From: Microbacterium soli | GTDB taxonomy: Bacteria > Actinomycetota > Actinomycetes > Actinomycetales > Microbacteriaceae | Direction: 5' to 3' | Length of the DNA: 64,000 nt | NCBI RefSeq assembly: GCF_039539005.1 | Contig: NZ_BAABCP010000001.1 | Span: 434,001-498,000, forward strand | In this document: piece after piece, positions 6,991 through 15,627 of the stretch | Layout: each line of letters starts with the position of its first letter | How positions within the stretch are numbered: the stretch's first letter is position 1 | Made by a program: the position numbers and the translations under genes | The notes under the pieces: model-generated | Database searches by the model: none | Seen by the model: the letters and a program-made list of their open reading frames with translations, nothing else | What the model was told of the DNA's origin: nothing

Positions 6991-8025
6991 CATGACGTAG
7001 TCCTTGCCCTCCAGGCGCGCCTTGCCCTTCGCACGCGCCTCGACGACGGACCCGGCCTCCACGAGGTCCTCGAAGGAGATGACCTCGGCCTTGATGAAGC
7101 CCTTCTCGAAGTCGGTGTGGATCACGCCTGCGGCCTGCGGTGCCTTCCAGCCCTTGCCGATCGTCCAGGCGCGCGCCTCCTTCGGACCGGCTGTGAGGTA
7201 GGTCTGCAGTCCGAGCGTGTCGAAGCCGATGCGCGCGAGCTGGTCCAACCCGGACTCCTCCTGACCGGTCGAGGCCAGCAGCTCGGCGGCGTCCTCCGGG
7301 TCGAGGTCGATGAGCTCGGACTCGATCTTCGCATCGAGGAAGATGGCCTTCGCTGGGGCGACGAGCGCCTCCAGCTCGGCCTTGCGGGCGGCATCGGTGA
7401 GCACCGCCTCGTCGACGTTGAAGACGAAGATCACCGGCTTCGCCGTGAGCAGACCCAGCTCCTTGATCGGTGCGAGGTCCAGCCCGGAGACCGACAGCAG
7501 CACCCCGCGCTGCAGCGAGTCCTGCGCGGCCCTGGCGGTCTCGAGCACGACCGGCTCGGTCTTCCTGCCCCGGACCTCCTTCTCCAGACGCACGATCGCC
7601 TTCTCCAGCGTCTGCAGATCGGCGAGCATCAGTTCGGCGTTGATGGTCTCCATGTCGGATGCCGGGTTCACCGCGCCCTCGACGTGCACGACGTCGCCGT
7701 CGGAGAATCCGCGCACGACCTGCGCGATCGCGTCCGCCTCACGGATGTTCGCGAGGAACTGGTTGCCCAGCCCCTCCCCCTCGCTCGCACCGCGCACGAT
7801 GCCGGCGATGTCCACGAACGACACCGTCGCGGGCAGGATGCGCTCACTGCCGAAGATGCCCGCGAGCACCTCGAGCCGCTTGTCGGGCAGGCTGACGACG
7901 CCGACGTTGGGCTCGATCGTCGCGAACGGGTAGTTCGCCGCGAGCACGTCGTTCTTGGTCAGCGCGTTGAAGAGGGTGGACTTGCCGACGTTGGGCAGGC
8001 CGACGATTCCGATAGTGAGAGCCAC
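6955..8025 (-). CDS. ychF: Ribosome-associated ATPase YchF (Obg family)
   Basis: P-loop ATPase of the Obg family that binds ribosomes and takes part in stress control. The length of 356 aa is normal. Walker A is GLPNVGKST (residues 9-17). The G4 position is NVDE (in FVFNVDEAVL) instead of NKxD, the change that gives this family ATP specificity. The TGS-like C-terminal region ends GDVVEFRHS, whereas the usual family ending resembles FRFNV; that ending is found in remnants downstream. GTG 8025 follows the -10 TAGACT (8039-8034) by 8 bases. The gene's 3' end appears to have been used as an insertion target. Confidence 0.97.
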   Translation of the reverse strand: MALTIGIVGLPNVGKSTLFNALTKNDVLAANYPFATIEPNVGVVSLPDKRLEVLAGIFGSERILPATVSFVDIAGIVRGASEGEGLGNQFLANIREADAIAQVVRGFSDGDVVHVEGAVNPASDMETINAELMLADLQTLEKAIVRLEKEVRGRKTEPVVLETARAAQDSLQRGVLLSVSGLDLAPIKELGLLTAKPVIFVFNVDEAVLTDAARKAELEALVAPAKAIFLDAKIESELIDLDPEDAAELLASTGQEESGLDQLARIGFDTLGLQTYLTAGPKEARAWTIGKGWKAPQAAGVIHTDFEKGFIKAEVISFEDLVEAGSVVEARAKGKARLEGKDYVMQDGDVVEFRHS

Positions 8026-8033
8026 AGGGCATG

Positions 8034-8142
8034 AGTCTACCGGGACCGCGCCTCACGGCCCCGCGCCGGAGATCCCCGCGACGGGACGACACGCGGCATG
8101 GGCAGTAGTCCCCTCGGTCGGGCGACGGGTCGGCCGTAGCAT
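8034..8142. promoter_or_regulatory. Divergent promoters of ychF and the WXG-effector operon
   Basis: Minus-strand -10 TAGACT (8039-8034) serves ychF with almost no leader. Plus-strand -10 TAGCAT (8137-8142) lies 29 bases before the first gene of the rightward operon, leaving a short leader with an AGGAGGAG Shine-Dalgarno. No clear -35 boxes are visible. Confidence 0.5.
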
Positions 8143-8171
8143 GAGAGACCAGAGGCAGAGGAGGAGCCGCC

Positions 8172-8705
8172 GTGGCCGATGACGTCCCCGACGAGATCGA
8201 TGACCCGTTCTGGGCGGTCGTGCATCGCCGGCACCCCGACCTCGACATCGTTCTCCTCCCGCCGGCGCAGCCCGCACCGGACACGTCCGGGCTCGAGCCT
8301 CGAGCTCCGGAGACGTTCGCCCACGAGCACCTCGCCGAGGTCGACCGGGTGTGGGCCGACCTGGTCGGTCACGGGATGCCGCTCAGCACGGCCCGGTGGA
8401 TCCCCGGGCCCACGCACGACTCGGTCTGCCACACCGTCACGCTGGCTCTCGGCGGGGTGGAGGAGTCCATCGCACTGGTGCATCTGCGCGCTGCCGCCGA
8501 GCTGCTGGCACCCGGCCGCTGGCGGGTCTTCATCCCTCCGAGGGGGATGCCGCGGGTGACCGCCGATCGGGACGGCCGGCTCGGCGACGAGCACCTGCTC
8601 TTCGGCTACGCGATCGAGAACCGCACCCTGTTCCTGCGTCTCGACTCCACCGGTGTCCCGGTGGGCGGCCGACGTGCCCAGGGCTTGATCGGAGACGCCG
8701 CATGA
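8172..8705 (+). CDS. Hypothetical protein, first gene of the WXG-effector operon
   Basis: A 177-residue soluble protein of unknown family. The N-terminal part is acidic and proline-rich (up to about residue 45). A compact beta-rich part follows (DSVCHTVTLALGGVEESIALVHLRAAAELL; GRWRVFIPPRGMPRV). There is no signal peptide or membrane segment. GTG 8172 follows GAGGAGGAG at 6 bases. Its stop overlaps the next ATG by four bases, and all four genes of this operon are coupled in that way. By position it could be a chaperone or immunity-type partner of the downstream WXG protein, but the sequence alone does not show this. Confidence 0.6.
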   Translation: MADDVPDEIDDPFWAVVHRRHPDLDIVLLPPAQPAPDTSGLEPRAPETFAHEHLAEVDRVWADLVGHGMPLSTARWIPGPTHDSVCHTVTLALGGVEESIALVHLRAAAELLAPGRWRVFIPPRGMPRVTADRDGRLGDEHLLFGYAIENRTLFLRLDSTGVPVGGRRAQGLIGDAA

Positions 8706-9001
8706 GCGACGGAGTGCGGTACGACCCGGTGGCGGCGTACGAGCTCGACCGGCGCTGGGACGCGCAGGCCGATCAGATGAACACGCTCATCAAGGAGCTC
8801 GACTCCACGACGGTCACCGGTCTTCCCCCGGCCGCACGCGACGCCGCGCGGACCTTCCTCGCGTCGTGGCGGAGCACGGCGGTCGAGGCGAAGGTGGCAT
8901 CCGAGGTGTACGCGGACGAGCTGCGCGAGACGGGTGTGCTGTACGAGAATCTCGACGCGGAGATCGCGCGACGCATGAGGGCTCTCGGAGGCGGCGCCTG
9001 A
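8702..9001 (+). CDS. WXG100-like small helical protein (ESAT-6 class)
   Basis: A 99-residue all-helical protein with the length and layout of ESAT-6/WXG100 proteins. There are two long amphipathic helices with a tryptophan at the bend (ASWRSTAVEAKVASEVYADEL; W-R-S in place of W-x-G). The C-terminal helix contains YENLDAEIARRM. Such proteins pair with a second WXG partner for type VII secretion; the next gene product has a true W-R-G at the equivalent place. ATG 8702 overlaps the preceding stop, and its stop overlaps the next ATG by one base. Confidence 0.65.
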   Translation: MSDGVRYDPVAAYELDRRWDAQADQMNTLIKELDSTTVTGLPPAARDAARTFLASWRSTAVEAKVASEVYADELRETGVLYENLDAEIARRMRALGGGA

Positions 9002-10788
9002 TGACGAGCACGACGACGGTCCTCATCCCCGAGACCATCGACTCCGTGGACCGTCCCGACGGCGATCCCGACGCCGTCGAGGCCCTGGCCACGTCGCTGC
9101 TGAAGTGCGCCGTGCGTCTCACGGAGTTCTCCGAGGAGGCGGGGCTGATCGCCCTCGCGCGAGGGTACTGGCGGGGGAAGGCCGCGGATGCCTATGGCGA
9201 GCACGCCACGCGCTTCGCGAACGCCCACCGGCCGATGGGCGAGACCCTCAAGCGGGTCGCCCGCGGCGTCGACGTGTTCGCCGATCAGCTGCGCACCCTG
9301 CGCAGCGAGCACACCACGATCACCAGCGACATCACCTCCTATCACCGCACGCGCACCGACCTCGTCGTCGAGGTGAGCCAGGCCGGCGAGGCCACGGACG
9401 CCCAGATCGCCGCGTTCCGGGAACGCGCTCGCACCCTCTCCACGCGACGCGCCGGCATCGTCCTCGACATCGAGGATCTGCGCACCCGCACGTCGGAGAA
9501 CGAGCAGTTCCTGCGTCGGCTCTTCACCGGTGCGGACACGGTCGCCGAGGCGCAGGGAGCCAACGGCGGCATCAGCCCGTTGGCGATCACGGCGATCCGG
9601 CGCATGCCCTCCGAGTCCGCCGGTCCGGAGGCGATGAACAGGTGGTGGAACGGTCTGAGCGAGGCCGAGCAGGATGCTCTCATCGCCGCCTACCCCGAGC
9701 GGATCGGCAACACCGACGGCCTGCCCGCATCAGCCCGCGACGCCGCCAACCGTCTGCGTCTGGACGCCGACCTCGCCGAGCTGGAGATGAAGGAGCACGA
9801 CGGCACGCTCGCCCTGGAGGACCACGACAGACTGGTCAACGCCCGCGCGGCGCGCACGGCGCTGAAGTACTCCGACGACTACGTGGTGCCGGGCACGAAC
9901 GATCACCCGGGCAGTCAGCTCTGGCTCTACGACCCGGAGGCGTTCGGCGGCGACGGACGCGTCGCGATCGCCGTCGGCGATCTCGACACCGCCGATGACG
10001 TGTCCGTCCAGATCCCCGGTATCCGCACGGAGATGGACGACGCCCCCAGCGGCGTGAGGGACGCGACCCTGCTGTATGAGAGCGCGCGGCACAGCGGCGA
10101 CGGGTCGAGCGTCGCGACGATGTTCTGGCTGGGCTATGACGCGCCGACGGACTGGTACGACCCGGCCACCCTCACCGAGGGGCGGGCGGCCGACGGCGGC
10201 GAGCGCCTCGCGGACGCCGTCGACGGTCTGCGCGCGTCTCGCGCCGACCATCCCGCCCATATGACGGCGATCGGGCACAGCTACGGTTCGACCACGACGT
10301 CCTACGCCGCGACGGACCACGACCTGGCCGTCGACGACATCGCCCTGATCGGCAGCCCCGGCACCGGGCCCGCAGATCACGCATCCGACTTCAGCGTCGG
10401 AGCGGACCACGTCTACGACGGACGGAACAGCCGGGATCTCGTCGCGGCCCTCGGCGAGCAGGGCTGGCTCCGCAAGAGCCAGCTGTTCGGGCTCGGGCTG
10501 GGCGTGGATCCGTCTTCGGAGGACTTCGGCGCGCACCGGTTCGAAGCCGAATCCGTCGATCGCGCAGACCACATCCGCAACACCGACGATCACACCCGCT
10601 ACTACGAGCGTGACAGCGAGTCCCTGTACAACCTCGGCCGGATCGTGGACGGCCACGGTGACGACGTCGTCGGCGCCGACCAGTCCTACGACCCGTGGTG
10701 GGGCCCTCCCCAGGACCCGGAGATCGATCGCACGCCCACCGCCGACGTGCCGGGCCGATCCGACACGGGCCTCGGGAACGAGCCCTGA
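9001..10788 (+). CDS. WXG100 N-domain fused to a DUF1023-type alpha/beta hydrolase, effector-like
   Basis: A 595-residue two-part protein. Residues 1-110 form a WXG100-like helical hairpin with W57-R-G59 (ARGYWRGKAADAYGEH). Residues 110-200 continue as a long helical region. The C-terminal half (about 340-530) is an alpha/beta hydrolase of the DUF1023 type with the nucleophile elbow GHSYGS (Ser about 427). The hydrolase probably acts on a lipid or ester, but the substrate is unknown. This domain order is found in actinobacterial type VII-secreted effectors. No EccC-type motor is in the window. The ATG overlaps the previous stop by one base, and the lipoprotein gene starts on its own stop codon. 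Confidence 0.75.
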   Translation: MTSTTTVLIPETIDSVDRPDGDPDAVEALATSLLKCAVRLTEFSEEAGLIALARGYWRGKAADAYGEHATRFANAHRPMGETLKRVARGVDVFADQLRTLRSEHTTITSDITSYHRTRTDLVVEVSQAGEATDAQIAAFRERARTLSTRRAGIVLDIEDLRTRTSENEQFLRRLFTGADTVAEAQGANGGISPLAITAIRRMPSESAGPEAMNRWWNGLSEAEQDALIAAYPERIGNTDGLPASARDAANRLRLDADLAELEMKEHDGTLALEDHDRLVNARAARTALKYSDDYVVPGTNDHPGSQLWLYDPEAFGGDGRVAIAVGDLDTADDVSVQIPGIRTEMDDAPSGVRDATLLYESARHSGDGSSVATMFWLGYDAPTDWYDPATLTEGRAADGGERLADAVDGLRASRADHPAHMTAIGHSYGSTTTSYAATDHDLAVDDIALIGSPGTGPADHASDFSVGADHVYDGRNSRDLVAALGEQGWLRKSQLFGLGLGVDPSSEDFGAHRFEAESVDRADHIRNTDDHTRYYERDSESLYNLGRIVDGHGDDVVGADQSYDPWWGPPQDPEIDRTPTADVPGRSDTGLGNEP

Positions 10789-11339
10789 TGGGGAAAGCAG
10801 TCATGATGGGAGTCGTGGGACTCCTCGCCTTCCTCCTCGGCGGATGCTCGCCCGTGCCGTCGGACCCCCGAGCAGTGCTCGAGGGGAAGGCGGCGACGAT
10901 CGACGCTGCCGTGCAGGACCTCTTCGAGACTCTTGCCGTGGCCGGGCTCCAGGACGTGTCGGCAGCGAGCGCCGTCGACACGTGCCAGAGCGAACCCGCG
11001 CCCGGGGTCTCGTATCGGGCGGGGATGACCGTGAAGGCGGGCGAAGATCTCGCCGGAGGCTTCGACGCGCTGGTGAGGCAGCTCGACGCGGCCGGATGGA
11101 AGTCCACGGGTGCCTATCAGGACGTCGAGATCGATCCGGCCAGGCCCATGGGCCGGTTCGTCCGGGACGACATCACTCTCGATGTGAAGACCGGAGGGGC
11201 CTCCAGTGGAGGCGTCTGGTACGGTGCCGACGAGATGCAGCTCGGCGTCACGATCGACGACGACTGTGTGAGGGTTCCCGACGGCGGCTACATCGGCAAG
11301 GTCGAGGACCTCGCGAAGGACATCCTCCCCCGCCGCTGA
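10788..11339 (+). CDS. Lipoprotein, last gene of the WXG-effector operon
   Basis: A 183-residue exported lipoprotein with a short basic start, hydrophobic core MMGVVGLLAFLLGGC and lipobox LGGC (Cys20). The mature part has no family that I recognise. It contains two further cysteines (DTCQSE and DDDCVR) that could form a disulfide. The ATG overlaps the TGA of the effector gene (TGATG-type one-base overlap), so expression is tied to it. Surface-anchored lipoproteins in such operons can be immunity or tethering factors; that role is inferred from position only. Confidence 0.75.
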   Translation: MGKAVMMGVVGLLAFLLGGCSPVPSDPRAVLEGKAATIDAAVQDLFETLAVAGLQDVSAASAVDTCQSEPAPGVSYRAGMTVKAGEDLAGGFDALVRQLDAAGWKSTGAYQDVEIDPARPMGRFVRDDITLDVKTGGASSGGVWYGADEMQLGVTIDDDCVRVPDGGYIGKVEDLAKDILPRR

Positions 11340-11349
11340 TCCGCCCCGG

Positions 11350-12099
11350 TCACCTCCCGCCTGGGCGCTGCACTCGGAAGGCGGCGGTCACGTAGGGAAG
11401 GCCGATGGTCTCATCACCGTGCACGCCCAGCTCGTCGAACAGGCCGTCCATGTCCGCATGGATGCTCGCCCGCGCCTGTTCGGATGCGGTGATCAGATGG
11501 CTGCGGGAGTCCGCCATGCTGTGCAGCTGTGCGCGCGTCATCGGGCGGACCCACTCCCACCTGTGCGACTCGGGGGCCGCGAAGGGCTCGGCCACCGTCG
11601 GGCCGCCGGCGTCGAGCATCTCCTCCGCGGCGCTGGCGTGCATGATCTCGGTGAGGCGGCGCACCCACTCCACGCGGTTGTCGCGCGTGTTCCAGATGAG
11701 GCCGAGAGTGCCTCCGGGACGGATCACCCGCCCCATCTCCGCGGATGCCGTCGCCGGGTCCGCCCAGTGCCAGGCCTGACCCATCACCGCGGCGTCCAGC
11801 TCGGCATCCGAGAACGGCAGCGATTCCGCCGTGCCGGGAAAGGTCGCCACACCCGGCACGGTCGTGTGCAGCTTGGCGAGCATCGCGGCATCCGGGTCGA
11901 CGGCCACGACCTCGGCATCCGACGCGGCGATGAGAACGCGCGTCAGCTTTCCGGTCCCCGCTCCGACGTCGGCGATGCGCCGCGAATCGTGCGGCAGCGC
12001 CGCCAGCATCCACGCGACGGCCTCGAAGGGATAGTCCGGCCGCGCGGCTTCGTACGTGTCGGCCTGCGCGCCGAAGGAGGTCGCTCGCTCATCACTCAC
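11350..12099 (-). CDS. Class I SAM-dependent methyltransferase
   Basis: A 249-residue soluble methyltransferase of the UbiE/Methyltransf_11 type. Motif I is IADVGAGTGKLTR (about residues 38-50), the acidic residue after strand 2 is in VVAVDPD, and a later motif is PGGTLGLIWNTRDNR. The N-terminal ATSFGAQADTYEAARPDYP is shared with many uncharacterised actinobacterial members. The substrate cannot be told. GTG 12099 follows the -10 TAGACT (12111-12106) by 6 bases, a leaderless pattern, and is preferred over GTG 12105. It converges with the lipoprotein gene, 10 bases away. Confidence 0.85.
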   Translation of the reverse strand: MSDERATSFGAQADTYEAARPDYPFEAVAWMLAALPHDSRRIADVGAGTGKLTRVLIAASDAEVVAVDPDAAMLAKLHTTVPGVATFPGTAESLPFSDAELDAAVMGQAWHWADPATASAEMGRVIRPGGTLGLIWNTRDNRVEWVRRLTEIMHASAAEEMLDAGGPTVAEPFAAPESHRWEWVRPMTRAQLHSMADSRSHLITASEQARASIHADMDGLFDELGVHGDETIGLPYVTAAFRVQRPGGR

Positions 12100-12158
12100 C
12101 TGCACAGTCTACGGCGAGCCTGCCACGTCAGCCCGGGTGAGAGGACGAGAGTTGGACG

Positions 12159-12752
12159 GTGCCTCTGGACTTCACCGCGATCGACTTCGAGACGGCGAAC
12201 TCCAGCCCCGCCTCCGCCTGCTCCGTCGGACTCGTCCGCGTGCGCGACGGGCGGGTCATCGCGCAGACCGGCTGGCTGATCCGGCCACCCGCCGGTCACG
12301 ACGACTTCAACGAGTGGAACACGAAGATCCACGGGCTCCGTGCGCAGGATGTCGCGGACGCGGACTCCTGGACGCAGCAGATCGGGCGCCTGTGCGCGTT
12401 CGCCGGGAAGGACGTACTGGTCGCCCACAACGCCGGCTTCGACATGAACGTGCTGCGCCGGGCCTGCGAGGCGACCGGTCTCGACGCTCCCCCGTACCGC
12501 TCGCTGTGCTCGCTGGCCGTGGCCCGCAAGACCTATGATCTGGACTCCTACAAGCTGCCCAGAGCCGCGGAGGTCGCCGGGTTCGGTGCGTTCCCCCACC
12601 ACGACGCGCTGGCGGATGCCCGGGCCTGCGCGCAGATCATCATCGACGCCGCCCGACGCGCGGGGGCGTCGGATGTGGATGCGTTGGGCTCTGCTCTCGG
12701 CATCCGTCTGACGGGGCCGCAGGCTTCGCGTCCGGCGCGCGCCGTGGCCTGA
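12159..12752 (+). CDS. DEDDh 3'-5' exonuclease (DnaQ/epsilon-like)
   Basis: A 197-residue exonuclease domain protein. Exo I is FTAIDFETAN (D9 and E11), Exo II is VLVAHNAGFDMNVL, and Exo III is FPHHDALADARACAQI, supplying the DEDDh histidine and last aspartate. It is shorter than polymerase III epsilon with its polymerase-binding tail, so it is probably a stand-alone repair or RNA-processing exonuclease. GTG 12159 is preceded by GAGAGT 6 bases upstream, possibly a weak leaderless -10. A hairpin follows the stop. Confidence 0.85.
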   Translation: MPLDFTAIDFETANSSPASACSVGLVRVRDGRVIAQTGWLIRPPAGHDDFNEWNTKIHGLRAQDVADADSWTQQIGRLCAFAGKDVLVAHNAGFDMNVLRRACEATGLDAPPYRSLCSLAVARKTYDLDSYKLPRAAEVAGFGAFPHHDALADARACAQIIIDAARRAGASDVDALGSALGIRLTGPQASRPARAVA

Positions 12753-12777
12753 CGGCACGGAACGCACGCGACCGTCC

Positions 12778-12808
12778 GCATCCGCCTGCGGGGGCGACCG
12801 GCGGATGC
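12778..12808. terminator. Hairpin between convergent genes, possible bidirectional terminator
   Basis: Arms GCATCCGCC (12778-12786) and GGCGGATGC (12800-12808) lie with a 13-base loop between the exonuclease gene and the leftward gene at 12816. There is no T-run. The arms contain the GGATGC/GCATCC word that recurs across the window. Confidence 0.5.
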
Positions 12809-12815
12809 CGTCGAC

Positions 12816-13106
12816 TCAGGCGCCTCCGGGCACTCCCGACAGCAGGGCGATCACGATGCCGGAGGTCAGCACGAAGGCGCCGATCATCCACCACGAACTG
12901 ATCTCGTGCCCTTCTTCGCGGCGCACGCGGAAGAGCACGTCCTTCCGGCGGGCGGGATCGACGATGGCCTGTGCCGTGCCGGGGCGCGCAGTCGCGGTCT
13001 TCTGCGCGGCGGCGAGCTGCTCCTCGGTGACGCGCAGGATGCGCCCGGTCTTCGTGGTGATGTGCTGAGCGTGGCTCGGCTTCTCGAACTGCTCGTGCGC
13101 TGACAT
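12816..13106 (-). CDS. Small membrane protein with C-terminal anchor (96 aa)
   Basis: A 96-residue protein of unknown function. The basic, polar N-terminus includes TKTGRILRVTEEQLAAAQKTA, then RRKDVLFRVRREEGHEIS leads into one membrane helix (WWMIGAFVLTSGIVIALLSGV, about residues 71-91). It is thus C-tail anchored with its N-terminus in the cytoplasm. ATG 13106 has an AGGAGAG Shine-Dalgarno at 7-8 bases. The longer open frame upstream has no support. The 200 bases to the right (13107-13306) show no gene or clear signal. Confidence 0.7.
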   Translation of the reverse strand: MSAHEQFEKPSHAQHITTKTGRILRVTEEQLAAAQKTATARPGTAQAIVDPARRKDVLFRVRREEGHEISSWWMIGAFVLTSGIVIALLSGVPGGA

Positions 13107-13306
13107 CCCGAGCTCTCCTGTCCGTGGCCATGCCGGCGCACGGGCGCACCGGTTCCTGCTCCATTGTGCCAGCCGACGCTGGGAATTCCGGTAGCAGGCG
13201 GCGGAGAGTGGCACCTGGTCCGCGACGAGTCGCTTCTCGGGCCGGCCGTGCCGGGGCAGGAGCACCGTCGGAGGCGACGCCCGTCAGCGCCGGCTGCCCG
13301 CCACGC

Positions 13307-14293
13307 TCAGAGCCACTTGGACACCAAGTGGTCGGAGACGATCCGGCGAAGGGTACCCGACGCGCTGCGCAGCACGATGCTCTCGGTGTACAGGTACTGC
13401 GCCTCCCGGCGCACCCCGCGCACGAGCTGCCCGTCCGTGACGCCGGTCGCGACGAAGATCGTGTTGTTGCCCTTGACGAGGTCGTCCGCCTCGTACACCT
13501 TGTCCATGTCGAGGCCCGCATCGATGCCGCGCTGGCGCTCCTCGTCGTCACGGGGCCACAGGACACCCTGGATGTGGCCGCCCAGCGCCTTGATCGCGCA
13601 GGCGGTGACGATGCCCTCCGGGCTGCCGCCGACGCCCACGCACATGTCGGTGCGCGCCCCGTGCCGGGCCGCGTTGATGCCGCCGGCGACGTCGCCGTCG
13701 CTCATCAGCCGGGTGCCCGCACCAGCGTCCCTGATCTCCTGGATGAGCTTCTCGTGCCGCGGCCTGTTCAGCACCGAGACGACCATCTCCTCCACGGGCT
13801 TGCCGAGCGCCTTCGCGAGGCGACGGATGTTCTCCCCGATGGGGAGACGGATGTCGACGACACCGACGCCGGCGGGACCGGTGACGAGCTTGTCCATGTA
13901 GAAGACGCTCGACGCGTCCAGCATCGTGCCACGGTCCGAGACGGCCAGCACCGACAGCGCGTTCTGCCGGCCGGCGGCGGTCAGCGAGGTGCCGTCGATG
14001 GGGTCGACGGCGATGTCGCACTCCGGCCCGCGCCCCGTGCCCACCTGCTCGCCGTTGAACAGCATCGGCGCGTTGTCCTTCTCGCCCTCTCCGATGACGA
14101 CGCGACCCTGGAAGTCGACGGTTCCGAGGAACGCGCGCATCGCGTCGACGGCAGCGCCGTCCGCGGCCTCCTTGGCGCCACGGCCGATGAAGGGGACGGC
14201 GCGTATCGCCGCCGCCTCCGTCGCGCGCACCAGCTCCAGTGCGAGGTTGCGGTCGGGGCGGAGGGGACTGAGATCGGCTGTGAGGCTCACCAT
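13307..14293 (-). CDS. glpX: Class II fructose-1,6-bisphosphatase
   Basis: Removes the 1-phosphate of fructose 1,6-bisphosphate in gluconeogenesis. The protein has 328 residues. Motifs are GEGEKDNAPML (metal-binding glutamates), DPIDGTSLTAAGRQNALSVLA (the IMPase-superfamily DPxDGT motif) and SDGDVAGGINAA. ATG 14293 stands 6 bases after TATGCT, so the mRNA is probably leaderless; the longer start at 14317 lies upstream of that promoter and is rejected. The gene is divergent from fba, which runs the neighbouring glycolytic step, across a 182-base shared promoter region. Confidence 0.95.
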   Translation of the reverse strand: MVSLTADLSPLRPDRNLALELVRATEAAAIRAVPFIGRGAKEAADGAAVDAMRAFLGTVDFQGRVVIGEGEKDNAPMLFNGEQVGTGRGPECDIAVDPIDGTSLTAAGRQNALSVLAVSDRGTMLDASSVFYMDKLVTGPAGVGVVDIRLPIGENIRRLAKALGKPVEEMVVSVLNRPRHEKLIQEIRDAGAGTRLMSDGDVAGGINAARHGARTDMCVGVGGSPEGIVTACAIKALGGHIQGVLWPRDDEERQRGIDAGLDMDKVYEADDLVKGNNTIFVATGVTDGQLVRGVRREAQYLYTESIVLRSASGTLRRIVSDHLVSKWL

Positions 14294-14320
14294 GCGGTCA
14301 GCATAACGATCAGCCAAGCG

Positions 14321-14337
14321 GAAAACGTCGAGTTTTC
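14321..14337. promoter_or_regulatory. Small inverted repeat in the glpX/fba divergent promoter
   Basis: GAAAAC and GTTTTC separated by GTCGA lie 28 bases from the glpX start. It is A+T-rich and symmetric, so it is a candidate site for a carbon-responsive regulator. On the fba side a -10-like TAAAGT is at 14435-14440, and GCAGGAG precedes the fba ATG. Confidence 0.4.
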
Positions 14338-14475
14338 TCGATTATGGAATGAAGGATTCGATGTTCTTAACCCGACAGCAAGAAGACTGCTCGGCCGTCT
14401 CGCAACAGCTGAGAAGAATCGACATCCACGCGGCTAAAGTGAGCATGACCCCGCCCGTCAGAAGCAGGAGATTCC

Positions 14476-15504
14476 ATGCCCGTCGCCACACCCGACCAGT
14501 ACGCAGAGATGCTCGACCGCGCGAAGGCCGGTGGCTTCGCGTACCCCGCTTTCAACGTCTCCAGCTCGCAGACCATCAACGCGGTGCTGCAGGGGCTGAC
14601 CGAGGCCGGCTCCGACGGCATCATCCAGGTCACCACGGGTGGTGCCGACTACTTCGCCGGCCACACCGTCAAGGCCCGCGCCACCGGTGCGCTGGCGTTC
14701 GCGCGCTACGCGACGGAGGTCGCCAAGAGCTATCCCGTCACGGTGGCGCTGCACACCGACCACTGCCCGAAGGACGCCCTGGGCGGCTTCGTCGAGCCCC
14801 TCATCGCCGCCAGCGAGGAGGAGGTGAAGGCGGGTCGCAACCCGATCTTCCAGTCGCACATGTGGGACGGCTCCGCCGTGCCGCTCGCGGAGAACATCAA
14901 GATCGCCAAGGATCTGCTCCCCCGCATGAAGGCCATCAACGCGATCCTCGAGGTGGAGATCGGCGTCGTCGGCGGCGAGGAGGACGGCGTCAGCCACGAG
15001 GGATCCAACGAGGCGCTGTACACCACCTTCGCGGATGTCGACCAGGCGATCCAGGCGCTCGGCATGGGCGAGCAGGGCCGCTACATCGCCGCTCTCACCT
15101 TCGGCAACGTGCACGGCGTGTACAAGCCCGGCGGGGTCAAGCTGCGTCCGGAGCTGCTCGGTGAGATCCAGGCGCAGGTCGCCGAGAAGTACGGCACGGG
15201 CAAGAACCCCCTCGACCTGGTCTTCCACGGCGGCTCCGGCTCCTCGGATGCGGAGATCGCGACCGCCGTCGCCAACGGCGTCATCAAGATGAACGTGGAC
15301 ACCGACACCCAGTACGCGTACACGCGTGCGATCGCCGACTACATGTTCAAGAACTACGACGGTGTGCTGAAGGTCGACGGCGAGGTCGGCATCAAGAAGC
15401 AGTACGATCCGCGCGCGTGGGGCAAGGTCGCCGAGACGGCCATGGCCGCCCGCGTGGTCGAGTCGACCCGCCAGCTCGGCTCGTACGGCAAGTCCCAGAG
15501 CTGA
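14476..15504 (+). CDS. fba: Class II fructose-bisphosphate aldolase
   Basis: Zinc-dependent aldolase that splits or forms fructose 1,6-bisphosphate. The protein has 342 residues, standard for the long class II form. Visible are the zinc/catalytic segment VALHTDHCPKD (about residues 92-102), the second-site ILEVEIGVVGGEEDGVSHE, the histidine segment FGNVHGVYKPG and the phosphate-binding FHGGSGSSD. The ATG follows GCAGGAG at 5 bases. A 16-bp perfect-stem hairpin follows the stop and should end the transcript. Confidence 0.96.
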   Translation: MPVATPDQYAEMLDRAKAGGFAYPAFNVSSSQTINAVLQGLTEAGSDGIIQVTTGGADYFAGHTVKARATGALAFARYATEVAKSYPVTVALHTDHCPKDALGGFVEPLIAASEEEVKAGRNPIFQSHMWDGSAVPLAENIKIAKDLLPRMKAINAILEVEIGVVGGEEDGVSHEGSNEALYTTFADVDQAIQALGMGEQGRYIAALTFGNVHGVYKPGGVKLRPELLGEIQAQVAEKYGTGKNPLDLVFHGGSGSSDAEIATAVANGVIKMNVDTDTQYAYTRAIADYMFKNYDGVLKVDGEVGIKKQYDPRAWGKVAETAMAARVVESTRQLGSYGKSQS

Positions 15505-15550
15505 CCCGATCCCCTCGCCGCACCGCCCCGATCGGGATCGGATGCGCGAC

Positions 15551-15587
15551 AGGAGGCGCCGCCGGATGCACTCCGGCGGCGCCTCCT
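15551..15587 (+). terminator. Strong hairpin terminator after fba
   Basis: A perfect 16-bp stem (15551-15566 with 15572-15587) around the loop TGCAC, very G+C-rich, starts 46 bases after the fba stop. The U-tract is poor, as is common in these genomes. It also stands 40 bases from the 3' end of the leftward gene at 15628, so it may act in both directions. Confidence 0.75.
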
Positions 15588-15627
15588 GCGCTGTGGGCGA
15601 TTATTGCCGCGACGCCCGGTCCGGCCT

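Noticed and set aside
8702..9001. A canonical WXG100 protein
   Set aside because: The motif is W-R-S, not W-x-G; it is kept only as WXG100-like on length and helical layout.
15551..15587. Insertion-sequence end or recombination site
   Set aside because: It is a simple G+C-rich hairpin after fba with no partner repeat or transposase; terminator is the simpler reading.
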